Below, in pieces: positions 54,754 to 62,978 of a stretch of DNA of 64,000 bases; within the stretch, counting starts at the first letter, position 1, and each line of letters opens with the position of its first letter. The notes below the pieces were generated by a model that saw only the letters and a list, made by a program, of their open reading frames with translations, was not told where the DNA came from and searched no databases. Source of the stretch: JAXHUH01 sp034211175 (GTDB taxonomy: Bacteria; Actinomycetota; Acidimicrobiia; Acidimicrobiales; CAIXPF01). The position numbers and the translations under genes were made by a program. The stretch lies in contig JAXHUH010000045.1 in NCBI GenBank assembly GCA_034211175.1, forward strand, positions 53,208-117,207, given 5' to 3'.

Positions 54754-55012
54754 CGACACCGGACACGGACGCGACGCCGCCGGGGTGCCGGCCGGCCTCG
54801 GCGGGGCCGGCACCTGCGAGAGCTGCGCGCGCGACGGCGAGGCCGTCTGGTCGGTGCGGCGCGTGTACGTGACCCAGGCCGCATGGGACACCGAGGGCCG
54901 CCGCGACACCGCGGCCGCGGTCGAGCTGTGGTGCGGCGCGTGCCTCGCGAACTACCCGCACGAACCGGTCGAGCCCGGCCCTGGCGGCCCCGGTGTCACA
55001 CCCCCCGGGTAG
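54746..55012 (+). CDS. Small protein with two CxxC motifs
   Basis: 88-aa protein overlapping the ponA end by 8 bp. CESCARDGEAVW and LWCGACLANYPHEP provide two CxxC pairs likely to bind zinc; between them RRVYVTQAAWDTEG. The C-terminus is Pro/Gly-rich. I do not recognise a named family. It lies between ponA and rpsF, where actinobacteria often have small uncharacterised genes. Confidence 0.6.
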   Translation: MPDDTGHGRDAAGVPAGLGGAGTCESCARDGEAVWSVRRVYVTQAAWDTEGRRDTAAAVELWCGACLANYPHEPVEPGPGGPGVTPPG

Positions 55013-55040
55013 CGTGCGCGGCGCGACTGCACGACCCGCC

Positions 55041-55064
55041 CCGTCGATCGACTAGCATCGACGG
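55041..55064 (+). promoter_or_regulatory. Palindrome-embedded promoter of the rpsF operon
   Basis: CCGTCGAT (55041-55048) and ATCGACGG (55057-55064) form a perfect 8-bp inverted repeat whose spacer contains TAGCAT (55053-55058), a TANNNT -10 box. The leader to rpsF (55065-55131) can fold GC-rich hairpins and contains CCG-bearing loops, as in S6:S18 autoregulatory leaders, though the match is weak. Confidence 0.4.
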
Positions 55065-55131
55065 GTCGATCAGACGCCCTGCCCCGAGATCCGGGGCCCC
55101 GGGTCCTCCCGGGTCCAGAGGGAACGAGGTG

Positions 55132-55485
55132 ATGCTCGCCATGCGAGCCTACGAACTGATGGTCATCTTCGACGGTGGCCTGGACGACTCGACGATCCAG
55201 CGGTTCCTCAACCGCATGACGGAGACGATCGAGTCGAACGGCGCCATCCTCGCGAAGACCGACAAGTGGGGTCGTCGCAAGTTCGCGTACGAGATCAACC
55301 ACAAGACCGAGGGCTTCTACGTCGTCCTCGAGTTCGTGGCTGAGAGCGGCGCGCTGGTCGACGAGCTCGATCGGATGCTGCGCATCGCGGACGAGATCGT
55401 CCGCCACAAGACCGTCCGTCTCCCCGATGCCGAGGCCGATCGCCGCGGGCTCCTCGGGGGCGGCGTGCCGGCCGACGCCGGCTGA
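55132..55485 (+). CDS. rpsF: 30S ribosomal protein bS6
   Basis: 117-aa ribosomal protein. MRAYELMVIFDGGLDDSTI and DKWGRRKFAYEINHKTEGFY are diagnostic. The start is either ATG 55132 (AGAGGG 9 nt upstream) or the family-typical ATG 55141. First gene of rpsF-ssb-rpsR-rplI, which is likely one operon. bS6 forms a pair with bS18 on the ribosome. Confidence 0.95.
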   Translation: MLAMRAYELMVIFDGGLDDSTIQRFLNRMTETIESNGAILAKTDKWGRRKFAYEINHKTEGFYVVLEFVAESGALVDELDRMLRIADEIVRHKTVRLPDAEADRRGLLGGGVPADAG

Positions 55486-55502
55486 GCGATCGAGAGAACG
55501 AC

Positions 55503-55985
55503 ATGGCAGCAGGAAACACCGTCGACCTCGTCGGCAACATCACCCGCGACCCGGAACTGCGCTTCACGCCGAGCGGTCAGGCGATCGCCACCTTCGGCGT
55601 CGCGGTGAACCGTCGCTGGCAGAACCGCCAGACCCAGGAGTGGGAAGAGGCGACGAGCTTCTTCGACATCGTGTGCTGGGGCACGCTCGGCGAGAACGTC
55701 AGCGAGTCCCTCACGAAGGGTGCGCGCGTGGTGATCACCGGTCGCCTCGAGCAGCGCAGTTGGGAGACCCCCGACGGCGACCGCCGCTCGAAGGTCGAGG
55801 TCATCGCGGACGAGGTCGGCCCCAGCCTCCGCTGGGCGACGGCCGAAGTGGTGAAGAACGAGCGCCGTGGTGGCGGCGATTACGGCGGGGGCTCGAGTGG
55901 AGGCGGCGGAGGTGGCGGCGGTGCCAGCCGCCCCGTTCGCAACGAGCCCACCCCGGACTACGGCTATGACGAGGAGCCCTTCTGA
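55503..55985 (+). CDS. ssb: Single-stranded DNA-binding protein
   Basis: 160-aa SSB. The OB fold starts AAGNTVDLVGNITRDPELRF, with FGVAVNRRWQNRQTQEW and SFFDIVCWGTLGENV. A Gly-rich linker (GGGSSGGGGGGGG) precedes the acidic tip DEEPF, the partner-docking peptide. It shares the ribosomal-protein operon as in other actinobacteria; its stop overlaps rpsR by one base. Confidence 0.96.
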   Translation: MAAGNTVDLVGNITRDPELRFTPSGQAIATFGVAVNRRWQNRQTQEWEEATSFFDIVCWGTLGENVSESLTKGARVVITGRLEQRSWETPDGDRRSKVEVIADEVGPSLRWATAEVVKNERRGGGDYGGGSSGGGGGGGGASRPVRNEPTPDYGYDEEPF

Positions 55986-56386
55986 TGGCGAAGCCCAAGC
56001 GCAGCAAGAACAAGGACAACAACCGGCGCTCCAAGAAGAAGATCAGCGTCCTCACCCAGGAGAAGGTCGAGTACGTCGACTACAAGGACGTGAACCTCCT
56101 GCGCCGGTTCATGTCCGACCGCGCCAAGATCCGTGCCCGCCGGGTCACGGGCAACGACTCGCAGCAGCAGAAGGAAGTCGCGAAGGCGATCAAGAACGCC
56201 CGCGAGATGGCGCTGCTGCCGTACACGAACCGCGTCACCACCCAGCGGGGCGGCGGCCGCAACCAGGACCGCGCACGCGCCGATGGTCCGCCGCCGCGCC
56301 CGACCGCTCCGCCGCCCACCGCGCCCCGCGGTGACGAGAACGGCGAGGCCGACGAGGCGAACGCGAGCCAGGAGGGTGAGGAGTGA
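55985..56386 (+). CDS. rpsR: 30S ribosomal protein bS18 with C-terminal extension
   Basis: 133-aa ribosomal protein. The bS18 core is VDYKDVNLLRRFMSDRAKIR, RRVTGN, and KAIKNAREMALLPYT. After it come ~50 extra residues rich in Pro, Arg, Glu and Asp (PPPRPTAPPPTAPRG) not present in typical bS18 (about 75-85 aa). The core is intact, so the tail should be an appended disordered segment. The stop overlaps rplI by 4 bp. Confidence 0.93.
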   Translation: MAKPKRSKNKDNNRRSKKKISVLTQEKVEYVDYKDVNLLRRFMSDRAKIRARRVTGNDSQQQKEVAKAIKNAREMALLPYTNRVTTQRGGGRNQDRARADGPPPRPTAPPPTAPRGDENGEADEANASQEGEE

Positions 56387-56832
56387 TCACGGTCATCCTG
56401 CGCGACGACGTGAAGGGCCTCGGACGCCGGGGCGAGGTCGTCGAGGTGAGCGACGGGTACGCCCGCAACTACCTCATCCCCAAGGGCGCGGCCATGCGCT
56501 CGACGACCGGGGCGGTGGCCCAGGCCGAGACGATGCGTCGGGCCCGCGAGGTCCGCGACGCCCGCGACCGGGGTGCGGCCGAAGAGGTCGCGAAGACCCT
56601 GGCCCCGCTGGTCATCCGCCTCGAGGCGAAGGCCGGCGACGAGGGTCGCCTGTTCGGTTCGGTCAACCCCGCTGACGTCGCCGATGCGGTCTACGCCCAG
56701 ACGGGCTACGAGATCGACCGGCGCCTGATCGAGGTCGAGGAGCCGATCAAGGAGACCGGCCTCCACATGGTGCCGGCCAAGCTCCACACCGACGTGAAGG
56801 TGTTCCTGCAGGTGGACGTGGTCGGCGCCTGA
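56383..56832 (+). CDS. rplI: 50S ribosomal protein bL9
   Basis: 149-aa ribosomal protein. MITVILRDDVKGLGRRGEVV, then SDGYARNYLIPKGAAM and the C-terminal GRLFGSVNPADVADAV match bL9. GTG start overlapping the rpsR stop. Last gene before the dnaB spacer, where two hairpins lie. Confidence 0.95.
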   Translation: MITVILRDDVKGLGRRGEVVEVSDGYARNYLIPKGAAMRSTTGAVAQAETMRRAREVRDARDRGAAEEVAKTLAPLVIRLEAKAGDEGRLFGSVNPADVADAVYAQTGYEIDRRLIEVEEPIKETGLHMVPAKLHTDVKVFLQVDVVGA

Positions 56833-56838
56833 GCGCCC

Positions 56839-56855
56839 GGCCCCCTCCGGGGGCC
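56839..56855 (+). terminator. Hairpin after rplI
   Basis: GGCCCCC-TCC-GGGGGCC, 7-bp stem with a 3-nt loop, 7 bp after the rplI stop codon. No U-tract. Probably ends or attenuates the ribosomal-protein transcript before dnaB. Confidence 0.5.
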
Positions 56856-56881
56856 GCCCACATCCACTGTCCACAGGTGGC

Positions 56882-56907
56882 GCCTGCGGCGCGTTCGCGC
56901 CGCAGGC
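56882..56907 (+). terminator. Second, longer hairpin upstream of dnaB
   Basis: GCCTGCGGCG (56882-56891), CGTTCG loop and CGCCGCAGGC (56898-56907); the outer GGTG/CACC extends it with a bulge. Beside it stand GTCCACAG (56869) and GTCCACAGG (56934), DnaA-box-like. The role, terminator or regulator, cannot be decided. Confidence 0.4.
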
Positions 56908-57050
56908 CACCCTGTCCCCAGTTCAGGACGTTCGTCCACAGGCCTTTCCCCAGGCGCGCCCTCGCGCGCCCGGGAACGGGCCGTGGTCATCCACCGAATC
57001 AGTGCAGTCGTCCCCTGGCTGCCCACAGGCCGGACGCGGGAGGCTGGCGG

Positions 57051-58421
57051 ATGATGGCGATGAGCGACGACGGATCCTTCTCGAGCTCTGGCGGGCGCGG
57101 ACGAACACCACCGCACAACCTCGACGCCGAGGAGTCACTGCTCGGCGCGATGCTGCTGTCGCGCGAGGCCATCGACGCGGTCCTCGGCACGGTGACCGCG
57201 GCCAACTTCTACAAGCCCGGCCACGGCCACATCTTCGAGGCCATCGCCTCGCTCCACGCCGCGGGTGAGCCGGCCGACCCGGTCACCGTCGCCGAGGAGC
57301 TGAGTCGCGCCGGGCTCCTGGAGTCGATGGGCGGCCCCGCGACCCTCGTGCGCCTCGCCCGCACCAGCCCGGCGGCCTCGAACGCCGCCCGCTACGCGCG
57401 CATCGTCGAGGAGCACGCCATCCTCCGGCGCATGATCAGCGTGGCCAACGAGGTGGCCGAGCTCGGCTACAGCCAGCCCGAGGACGTCATCAAGGCGGTC
57501 GACGAGGCCGAGGCGAAGATCTACGAGGTCGCCCAGCACCGCGCCGCGGGCACCCTGGCCCCGGTCCGGGACCTGCTCGAGCAGAGCCTCGACCGGCTCG
57601 AGCAGCTCTACGAGCGGGGTGAGGCCATCACCGGCACGCCGAGCGGCTTCGCCGACCTCGACGAGCTGCTGTCGGGCCTGCAGCCCAACGCCCTCGTCGT
57701 GATCGGTGCCCGCCCGGCCATGGGCAAGACGGCGTTCTCGTTGAACATGGCGGCGCACGCGGCGATGCGGGCCGATCGTCCGGCGCTCGTGTTCAACCTC
57801 GAGATGAGCCAGCTCGAGCTGACCCAGCGTCTGCTGAGCGCGGAGGCCAGGGTCGACGCCACCCGGTTGCGCACCGGCAAGCTCCACGAGGCCGACTGGA
57901 CCAAGATCAGCCACGCGGTGGGGCGGTTGGCCGAGGCCCCGATCTGGATCGACGACAACCCGAACGTGTCGGTCATGGAGATCCGCTCGAAGGCCCGGAA
58001 GCTGAAGAGCCAGATCGGCGACCTCGGCGTGGTCATCGTCGACTACATCCAGCTCATGACCGGTCGGGCCGGCGCCGAGAGCCGCCAGGTCGAGGTGTCG
58101 GAGATCTCCCGTGGTCTCAAGATCCTCGCCCGCGAGATCGAGACCCCGGTGGTGGCGCTGGCCCAGCTCAACCGGAGCCTCGAGCAGCGGGCGGACAAGC
58201 GGCCGATGCTGTCCGACCTGCGGGAGTCGGGCAGCCTCGAGCAGGACGCCGACGTCGTCCTGTTCCTCTACCGCGACGACGTCTACAACCCGGACTCACC
58301 CGACCAGGGCATGGCCGAGGTGATCGTGGCCAAGCACCGGTCGGGCCCGACCGGGATCGTGCGCCTCGCCTTCCTCGGCCACAACTCCCGCTTCGACAAC
58401 ATGGCGCGCCAGAACGGATGA
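57051..58421 (+). CDS. dnaB: Replicative DNA helicase DnaB
   Basis: 456-aa hexameric helicase. N-terminal PPHNLDAEESLLGAMLLSRE, Walker A GARPAMGKTAFSLNMA, Walker B VVIVDYIQLM, and the C-terminal SGSLEQDADVVLFLYRDDVY. No intein interrupts it, unlike several mycobacterial dnaB genes. The start is the ATG at 57051, with GGGAGG at 7 nt; longer frames upstream run through a hairpin-rich spacer. The stop overlaps a fluoride-channel gene. Confidence 0.97.
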   Translation: MMAMSDDGSFSSSGGRGRTPPHNLDAEESLLGAMLLSREAIDAVLGTVTAANFYKPGHGHIFEAIASLHAAGEPADPVTVAEELSRAGLLESMGGPATLVRLARTSPAASNAARYARIVEEHAILRRMISVANEVAELGYSQPEDVIKAVDEAEAKIYEVAQHRAAGTLAPVRDLLEQSLDRLEQLYERGEAITGTPSGFADLDELLSGLQPNALVVIGARPAMGKTAFSLNMAAHAAMRADRPALVFNLEMSQLELTQRLLSAEARVDATRLRTGKLHEADWTKISHAVGRLAEAPIWIDDNPNVSVMEIRSKARKLKSQIGDLGVVIVDYIQLMTGRAGAESRQVEVSEISRGLKILAREIETPVVALAQLNRSLEQRADKRPMLSDLRESGSLEQDADVVLFLYRDDVYNPDSPDQGMAEVIVAKHRSGPTGIVRLAFLGHNSRFDNMARQNG

Positions 58422-58852
58422 GCGTCGTGCCGGACCGGCGCACCGCGGTCCGGGTCACGGCGGCGGTCGCGGTCGGCGGTGCGCTCGGCGCCGCCGCGCG
58501 CCACGGGGTGGCCCACCTCGTGCCGACCGAACCGGGGGCGTTCCCGTGGGCCACCCTGGTGACCAACGTGTCCGGCGCGTTCGCCCTCGCCGTCCTCGGC
58601 GCCGCCGTGACCAACGCGCTCGTCGAGCATCACCCGCTGCGGGTGCTGCTCACCACCGGCCTGCTCAGCTCGTACACGACGTTCTCGACGTTCGCGGTCG
58701 AGGCCGCGGAGCTGGTCCGCGACGGTCACGCACCGCTGGCCGCGGGCTACGTCGTGGTGTCGCTCGTCGCCGGCCTCGTCGTCGTGATCCTCGGCTCGGA
58801 CGCCGGATCACGTATCGTCGCGTCGCTGCCGCCGTTCGGGCACCGCCGGTGA
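58418..58852 (+). CDS. crcB1: Fluoride ion channel FluC (CrcB), first of two
   Basis: 144-aa four-helix channel exporting fluoride. GGALGAAARHGVAHL, TLVTNVSGAFALAVLGA and LLSSYTTFSTFAVEA carry the conserved Asn and Thr/Ser/Phe lining residues. It overlaps dnaB by 4 bp (ATGA). A second homologue follows after 25 bp; such pairs often form heterodimers because the two subunits have fixed opposite topology. No fluoride riboswitch is seen. Confidence 0.9.
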   Translation: MSVVPDRRTAVRVTAAVAVGGALGAAARHGVAHLVPTEPGAFPWATLVTNVSGAFALAVLGAAVTNALVEHHPLRVLLTTGLLSSYTTFSTFAVEAAELVRDGHAPLAAGYVVVSLVAGLVVVILGSDAGSRIVASLPPFGHRR

Positions 58853-58877
58853 GGGCGTCGTCGGTGAGGGCGTCGCG

Positions 58878-59249
58878 ATGAACGGGGTGGCGCTCGTGAT
58901 GCTCGGTGGTGCGCTCGGTGCGCCGTGCCGCTTCTGGGTCGACACCGCGGTGGTCCGCGCGCTCGATCGGCCCCTCTGGGTCGGCACGCTCGTGGTGAAC
59001 GTCATCGGGTGCCTGGTCCTGGGGCTGGTCACCGGCTGGACGCTCACCCATCCGGACCCGTCATGGCCGGCCGCGTTCATCGGTACGGGGTTCTGCGGCG
59101 CGCTCACGACGTTCTCGACGTTCTCGGTGCAGGCGTGGAACCTGGTTGCGTCCGGGCGTCAGCGAACCGCGGTGATGGCGGTCGCGGCCAACACCGCGAT
59201 CGGCGGTGCGGTGGCGGTTCTCGGGATGGTCGTGACGGGCGGCTGGTGA
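58878..59249 (+). CDS. crcB2: Fluoride ion channel FluC (CrcB), second of two
   Basis: 123-aa homologue. GGALGAPCRFWVDT, TLVVNVIGCLVLGLV and CGALTTFSTFSVQAW are the FluC signatures. No clear ribosome-binding site; coupled to the first copy. Shorter N-terminus than its partner. Confidence 0.9.
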   Translation: MNGVALVMLGGALGAPCRFWVDTAVVRALDRPLWVGTLVVNVIGCLVLGLVTGWTLTHPDPSWPAAFIGTGFCGALTTFSTFSVQAWNLVASGRQRTAVMAVAANTAIGGAVAVLGMVVTGGW

Positions 59250-59279
59250 CCACCCGTCACGAGGGGAGCCGCGTCCGGT

Positions 59280-59465
59280 TCAGCCGACGCTGCTGAGCGT
59301 GCGGGCGCCGCCGCCGGAGAGGGTCGGCTGGGGCTCGGTCTCCTCGAGCTGGTGGCGGATCTTCTCGATCCAGCGCTGGCCCCGCTCACGGGTGCGCTCG
59401 TCCAGCCGGGTGTCATCGAGGTCCAGGTCCAGCAGGACCTGCGTGGCAGAGGGTCGTTCCGTCAT
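59280..59465 (-). CDS. Small charged hypothetical protein
   Basis: 61-aa protein: MTERPSATQVLLDLDLDDTRL, then DERTRERGQRWIEKIRHQLEE, a likely amphipathic helix, and a Pro/Gly/Ser tail. GAGGAGG at 9 nt before the ATG at 59465 supports it as a gene. Family unknown. Confidence 0.5.
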   Translation of the reverse strand: MTERPSATQVLLDLDLDDTRLDERTRERGQRWIEKIRHQLEETEPQPTLSGGGARTLSSVG

Positions 59466-59645
59466 GTGACAGCACCTCCTCGATGTCATTCTCTACCCGC
59501 ACGCGGCGTTCGTGAACCACCGTTGGGCCCGAATGTCCGGACACCGATGACCCGGAGACGGGGTTGCCGGAGGTGCCGGTCGCCGCCCCGGTCGGAACGC
59601 CGTCTTCTCCGCACCTCGTCTTCTTCTCCGAGTGAGCACAACGCG

Positions 59646-59651
59646 TACCAT
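59646..59651 (+). promoter_or_regulatory. -10 box of leaderless pncB-like gene
   Basis: TACCAT, 7 nt, GTG at 59659. This box lies inside the frame that would be used if the upstream GTG at 59632 were the start, and so favours the later start. Confidence 0.5.
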
Positions 59652-59658
59652 CGGCGCG

Positions 59659-61050
59659 GTGATCCCCGCCCGTGGTCCGGCAATCGGCGCGGCCCCGTGG
59701 TACGGAGCCGACACGACCGGCCTCCTCACCGACCACTACGAGCTGACGATGGTCGACGCCGCGCTGCGTTCCGGGGTGGCCGACCGGCGTGCCGTGTTCG
59801 AGGTGTTCGCCCGCCGACTCCCGGAGGGCCGCCGCTACGGCGTCGTCGCCGGCACGGCACGGGTGCTCGACGCCATCCGGGCGTTCCGCTTCGGTGAGGC
59901 CGAGCTCGCCTGGCTCGCCGCGCAGGAGGTTCTCTCCGACGATGCGCTGGCGTGGCTGGCTGGCTACCGCTTCGGTGGGCACGTGTGGGGCTACGCCGAG
60001 GGTGAGCCGTACTTCCCGTACTCGCCGATCCTGACCGTCGAGGCCCCCTTCGCCGAGGCGCTCGTCCTCGAGACCGTCGTGCTGTCGATCCTCAACCACG
60101 ACAGTGCGGTCGCCGCGGCCGCGGCCCGCATGGTCGACGCGGCGAACGGGGTGCCGCTGATCGAGGGCGGGGGCCGCCGCACCCACGAGCTGGCGGCGCC
60201 GGCCGCGGCCCGGGCCGCGTGGATCGCCGGGTTCTCGGCAACGTCGAACCTCGAGGCCGGGCGCCGCTACGCCATCCCGACCGTGGGAACCACGGCGCAT
60301 GCGTTCCAGCTCGTGCACCTCGACGACGAGCGGGCGTTCGCCGCCCAGCGCGACCGCTTCGGGCCGTCCGGGACCTACCTCGTCGACACGTGGGACATCC
60401 CCGACGGGATCCGTGCCGCGGTCGCTGCGGCCGGCCCGGAGCTCGGCGCGGTGCGCATCGACTCCGGCGACCATCGCCTGGAGTCGCAGCGGGCCCGACG
60501 GCTCCTCGACGAGCTCGGTGCGCCCGACGCCGGCATCGTCGTGTCCGGCGACCTGGACGAGCACAAGATCGCCGCGCTCGCCGGCGCACCGATCGACCGC
60601 ATGCTCGTCGGCACCGAGCTCGTCACCGGCGCGGGCATGCCGACGGCCCACCTCGTCTACAAGCTCGTCGCGGTCGCCGAGGGCGACGGGCCCGAGGCGC
60701 CGCTCGTCGGGGTGGCCAAGCGCTCGCGCCGGAAGGAGACACCGCCCGGCCCCCGCGTCGCCCACCGGACGATCTCGCCCCGGGGACGGGCGGTCGCCGA
60801 GGTCGTGCGGCCGTCGGGCGGGCGACCGGCGCCCGGGGACCCGGCCCACCCGCCGGGGCGACCCGGCGGGCGCGCGCTGCAACGGCGGTTCGTCGACGCC
60901 GGCGAGGTCCTCGGGACCGACGGGCTCGACGCCGCCCGGGCGCACCACCGGGCGGCGATGGCCGAGCTCGAGGACACCGATCGCGATCTTCGGGCCGGAG
61001 TCCCCCGCCTGGATGCCACGCCGTCGGGGAGCGTTGCCGACCAGGGGTGA
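59659..61050 (+). CDS. pncB: Nicotinate phosphoribosyltransferase
   Basis: 463-aa enzyme converting nicotinate and PRPP to NaMN in NAD salvage. Features: LLTDHYELTMVDAALRSG, AVFEVFARRLPEGRRYGVVAG, FSATSNLEAGRRYAIPTVGT, TTAHAFQLVH, and RIDSGDHRLESQRARRLLDE. The start at 59659 (MIPARGPAIG) was chosen because a -10 box ends 7 nt upstream; a GTG at 59632 would add nine residues. The C-terminal ~100 residues are Pro/Arg/Gly-rich and divergent. Confidence 0.9.
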   Translation: MIPARGPAIGAAPWYGADTTGLLTDHYELTMVDAALRSGVADRRAVFEVFARRLPEGRRYGVVAGTARVLDAIRAFRFGEAELAWLAAQEVLSDDALAWLAGYRFGGHVWGYAEGEPYFPYSPILTVEAPFAEALVLETVVLSILNHDSAVAAAAARMVDAANGVPLIEGGGRRTHELAAPAAARAAWIAGFSATSNLEAGRRYAIPTVGTTAHAFQLVHLDDERAFAAQRDRFGPSGTYLVDTWDIPDGIRAAVAAAGPELGAVRIDSGDHRLESQRARRLLDELGAPDAGIVVSGDLDEHKIAALAGAPIDRMLVGTELVTGAGMPTAHLVYKLVAVAEGDGPEAPLVGVAKRSRRKETPPGPRVAHRTISPRGRAVAEVVRPSGGRPAPGDPAHPPGRPGGRALQRRFVDAGEVLGTDGLDAARAHHRAAMAELEDTDRDLRAGVPRLDATPSGSVADQG

Positions 61051-61079
61051 ACGGCCCTCGGCGCTGAGGACGGGGCGGG

Positions 61080-61085
61080 TACACT
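61080..61085 (+). promoter_or_regulatory. -10 box of the cyclic-nucleotide-binding gene
   Basis: TACACT, with the AAGGGGG ribosome-binding site (61098-61104) 5 nt before the ATG at 61110. Leader about 18 nt. Confidence 0.45.
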
Positions 61086-61109
61086 CGCCCGGACGACAAG
61101 GGGGCCAGC

Positions 61110-61538
61110 ATGACCACGACCCGTGGCGACTCGAAGATCGACCGGCTCGCCGGCCTCTCCCTGTTCGGTGACCTCTCCCGCCGTGAGCTGGAGAAGGTCG
61201 CGGAGATCACCTCCGAGATCACGGTCAAGGCCGGGACCGTGCTGATGCGCCAGGACGCGCCGTCCCACGACGCCGTCGTCATCGTCGACGGTGAGGCGGA
61301 GATCTCGGTCGACGGCACCGTCGTCGCGGTCGTCGGTCCCGGCGAGGCGGTGGGGGAGATGGGCCTGCTCGACGGCCAGCCCCGCTCGGCCACCGTCACC
61401 GCCCGCACCGATCTCGACATCTACGTGATCGAGCCCCGACGGTTCCGGGCCGTGCTCGAAGAGGTCCCCTCGATCGCACGAACCCTGCTCGTGACGGTGA
61501 CCAAGCGCCTGCGCGCCGCCGACCGTCAGCTCGGCTGA
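61110..61538 (+). CDS. Cyclic-nucleotide-binding-domain protein
   Basis: 142-aa single-domain protein of the CRP/cNMP-binding fold. KIDRLAGLSLFGDLSRRELE, then VVIVDGEAEISVDGTVVAVVGPG and the phosphate-binding cassette GEAVGEMGLLDGQPRSATVTA. No DNA-binding domain follows, so it may regulate another protein rather than transcription. Convergent with an HD-hydrolase gene 12 bp away. Confidence 0.85.
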   Translation: MTTTRGDSKIDRLAGLSLFGDLSRRELEKVAEITSEITVKAGTVLMRQDAPSHDAVVIVDGEAEISVDGTVVAVVGPGEAVGEMGLLDGQPRSATVTARTDLDIYVIEPRRFRAVLEEVPSIARTLLVTVTKRLRAADRQLG

Positions 61539-61550
61539 GGCCGGCGCCGC

Positions 61551-62228
61551 TCAGCGCCCGTCCCGGCCGCAGATCCTCCCGGCGGCGAGCTCGCCGAGCT
61601 CCCACCGGAGGTTCCGATGTGCCGCGGCGGCGTAGCGCTCCCGCCCTCCGGGGGTGGCGAACAGCTCCCCGTCGGCCAGCACCCGCAGCACCTCGGCCCG
61701 CCCCGTCAGCCAGTCGCCGTCGCTGACGTGGGCGTACTCCGCCCGGACCTGCGCGGCGTAGCGGCGGTAGCTCCCCGGCGCCGAGCCGAGGACGGCGAGG
61801 TCGGCGTCGAGCAGGGGGCCGACCTCTGCGGGAGTCGTCGTCGCCCCGCCGATGTGGGCCGTGGCCTCGACCGCGGCCGCCACCCGGGCGGCGTCGGCCG
61901 CGTCGATGCCGCACGCAGCCAGCTCCTCGACGGCCCGCGCCGCGCTCGCGGCCTCGTTGTCGCCCCGGCGGGGGTCGTAGACCACGTCGTGGTAGCAGGC
62001 CGCCAGCACCAGGTGGGGTGACGGCCCGTCGCCCGAGTCGGTCGCCGCCGCGGTGGCCGTGACGACCGCTCGGAGGTGGCCCGCGTCGTGGTAGCGGCGA
62101 TGGGGTTCCCGGTAGGCGTCGCGCACCGCGGCGAGTGTGCGCCGGGCGGGGTCGCGGCCGCCGAGACGGTCCAGGGCATCGTTCCAGGCGGTGACGAGCG
62201 GGTCGGCGGTGGTGCGGGGCTCGGGCAT
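61551..62228 (-). CDS. Predicted metal-dependent HD-superfamily hydrolase
   Basis: 225-aa protein. HDAGHLRAV and LVLAACYHDVVYDPRRGDNE are the histidine/aspartate metal site of this HD subgroup (first His in RRYHDAGH, then H..HD). The remainder is helical. Members are of unknown substrate. ATG at 62228 with AGGAGGG upstream; divergent from the VOC gene with ~30 bp between the starts. Confidence 0.78.
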   Translation of the reverse strand: MPEPRTTADPLVTAWNDALDRLGGRDPARRTLAAVRDAYREPHRRYHDAGHLRAVVTATAAATDSGDGPSPHLVLAACYHDVVYDPRRGDNEAASAARAVEELAACGIDAADAARVAAAVEATAHIGGATTTPAEVGPLLDADLAVLGSAPGSYRRYAAQVRAEYAHVSDGDWLTGRAEVLRVLADGELFATPGGRERYAAAAHRNLRWELGELAAGRICGRDGR

Positions 62229-62258
62229 CGGACGGGCGCCCTCCTGCGGTGATGGACC

Positions 62259-62978
62259 ATGATCGCGCCCATGCGTCTGCGGCAGGTGGCCCTGGTGGCG
62301 TCCGAGCTCGACCCGGTCGAGCGCCAGCTCCGGGAGGTCCTCGGCCTCGAGCTGTGCTTCCGCGACCCCGGCGTCGGGAGGTTCGGGCTCCACAACGGCC
62401 TGTTCCCGGTCGGTGACGCCTTCATCGAGGTCGTCGCCCCCGTCCGGGACGACACGACGGCCGGCCGGCTGCTCGAACGGCGGGGCGGCGACGGCGGGTA
62501 CATGGTGCTGGTCCAGGTCGACGACCTGGCGCCCGTCGAGAAGCGGGTCGCCGAGCTCGGGGTGCGCACGATCTACGAGGCCCACGGTGAGGGGATCCGG
62601 GGGGTGCACCTCCACCCCAAGGACGTCGGCGGGGCCATCGTGTCCGTCGACGTCGCGGAGCCGCCGTCGTCGTGGGGCTGGGCCGGCCCCTCCTGGCGCG
62701 ACCACGTGCGCACCGACGTGGTCACCGCGCTCGCCGGCGTGGTCGTGCAGGTCACCGATCCCGACACGGTCGCAGCGCGGTGGGCCGCGGTGCTCGACCG
62801 CCCGCTCACCGGGTCGGGCCGCGTCCTGGCCATGGACGACGGCGCCACCATCGAGATGGTCCCACCCGGCGACGACCGCGGCGACGGTGTGGCGGGCCTG
62901 CGGCTGCGGGCCGCGGACCCCGCCCGGGTGGGCGAGAGGTTCGAGCTCGGCGGTGTGTGGATAGAGCTCACCGTGTGA
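62259..62978 (+). CDS. Two-module VOC/glyoxalase-like protein coupled to heliorhodopsin
   Basis: 239-aa protein of the vicinal-oxygen-chelate superfamily. The first module (RLRQVALVASELDPVERQL, FGLHNGLFPVGDAFIEVVAP, and GVHLHPKDVGGAIVSVD) has potential metal ligands His and Glu; a shorter second module follows (VVVQVTDPDTVAARWAAVL). It resembles the glyoxalase-like domain family. Its TGA overlaps the ATG of the heliorhodopsin gene, implying joint translation. Substrate unknown. Confidence 0.72.
   Translation: MIAPMRLRQVALVASELDPVERQLREVLGLELCFRDPGVGRFGLHNGLFPVGDAFIEVVAPVRDDTTAGRLLERRGGDGGYMVLVQVDDLAPVEKRVAELGVRTIYEAHGEGIRGVHLHPKDVGGAIVSVDVAEPPSSWGWAGPSWRDHVRTDVVTALAGVVVQVTDPDTVAARWAAVLDRPLTGSGRVLAMDDGATIEMVPPGDDRGDGVAGLRLRAADPARVGERFELGGVWIELTV

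Noticed and set aside
51550..54909. Very long open frame (over 1,100 codons) on the minus strand opposite ponA and DUF5318.
   Set aside because: It is antisense to genes with clear motifs. High GC keeps reverse frames open, and the translation is Arg/Gly/Val-rich without domains.
55065..55131. S6:S18 autoregulatory RNA leader.
   Set aside because: Hairpins and CCG are present, but in DNA this GC-rich they are expected; the conserved bulge layout could not be confirmed by eye, so it is only mentioned with the promoter.
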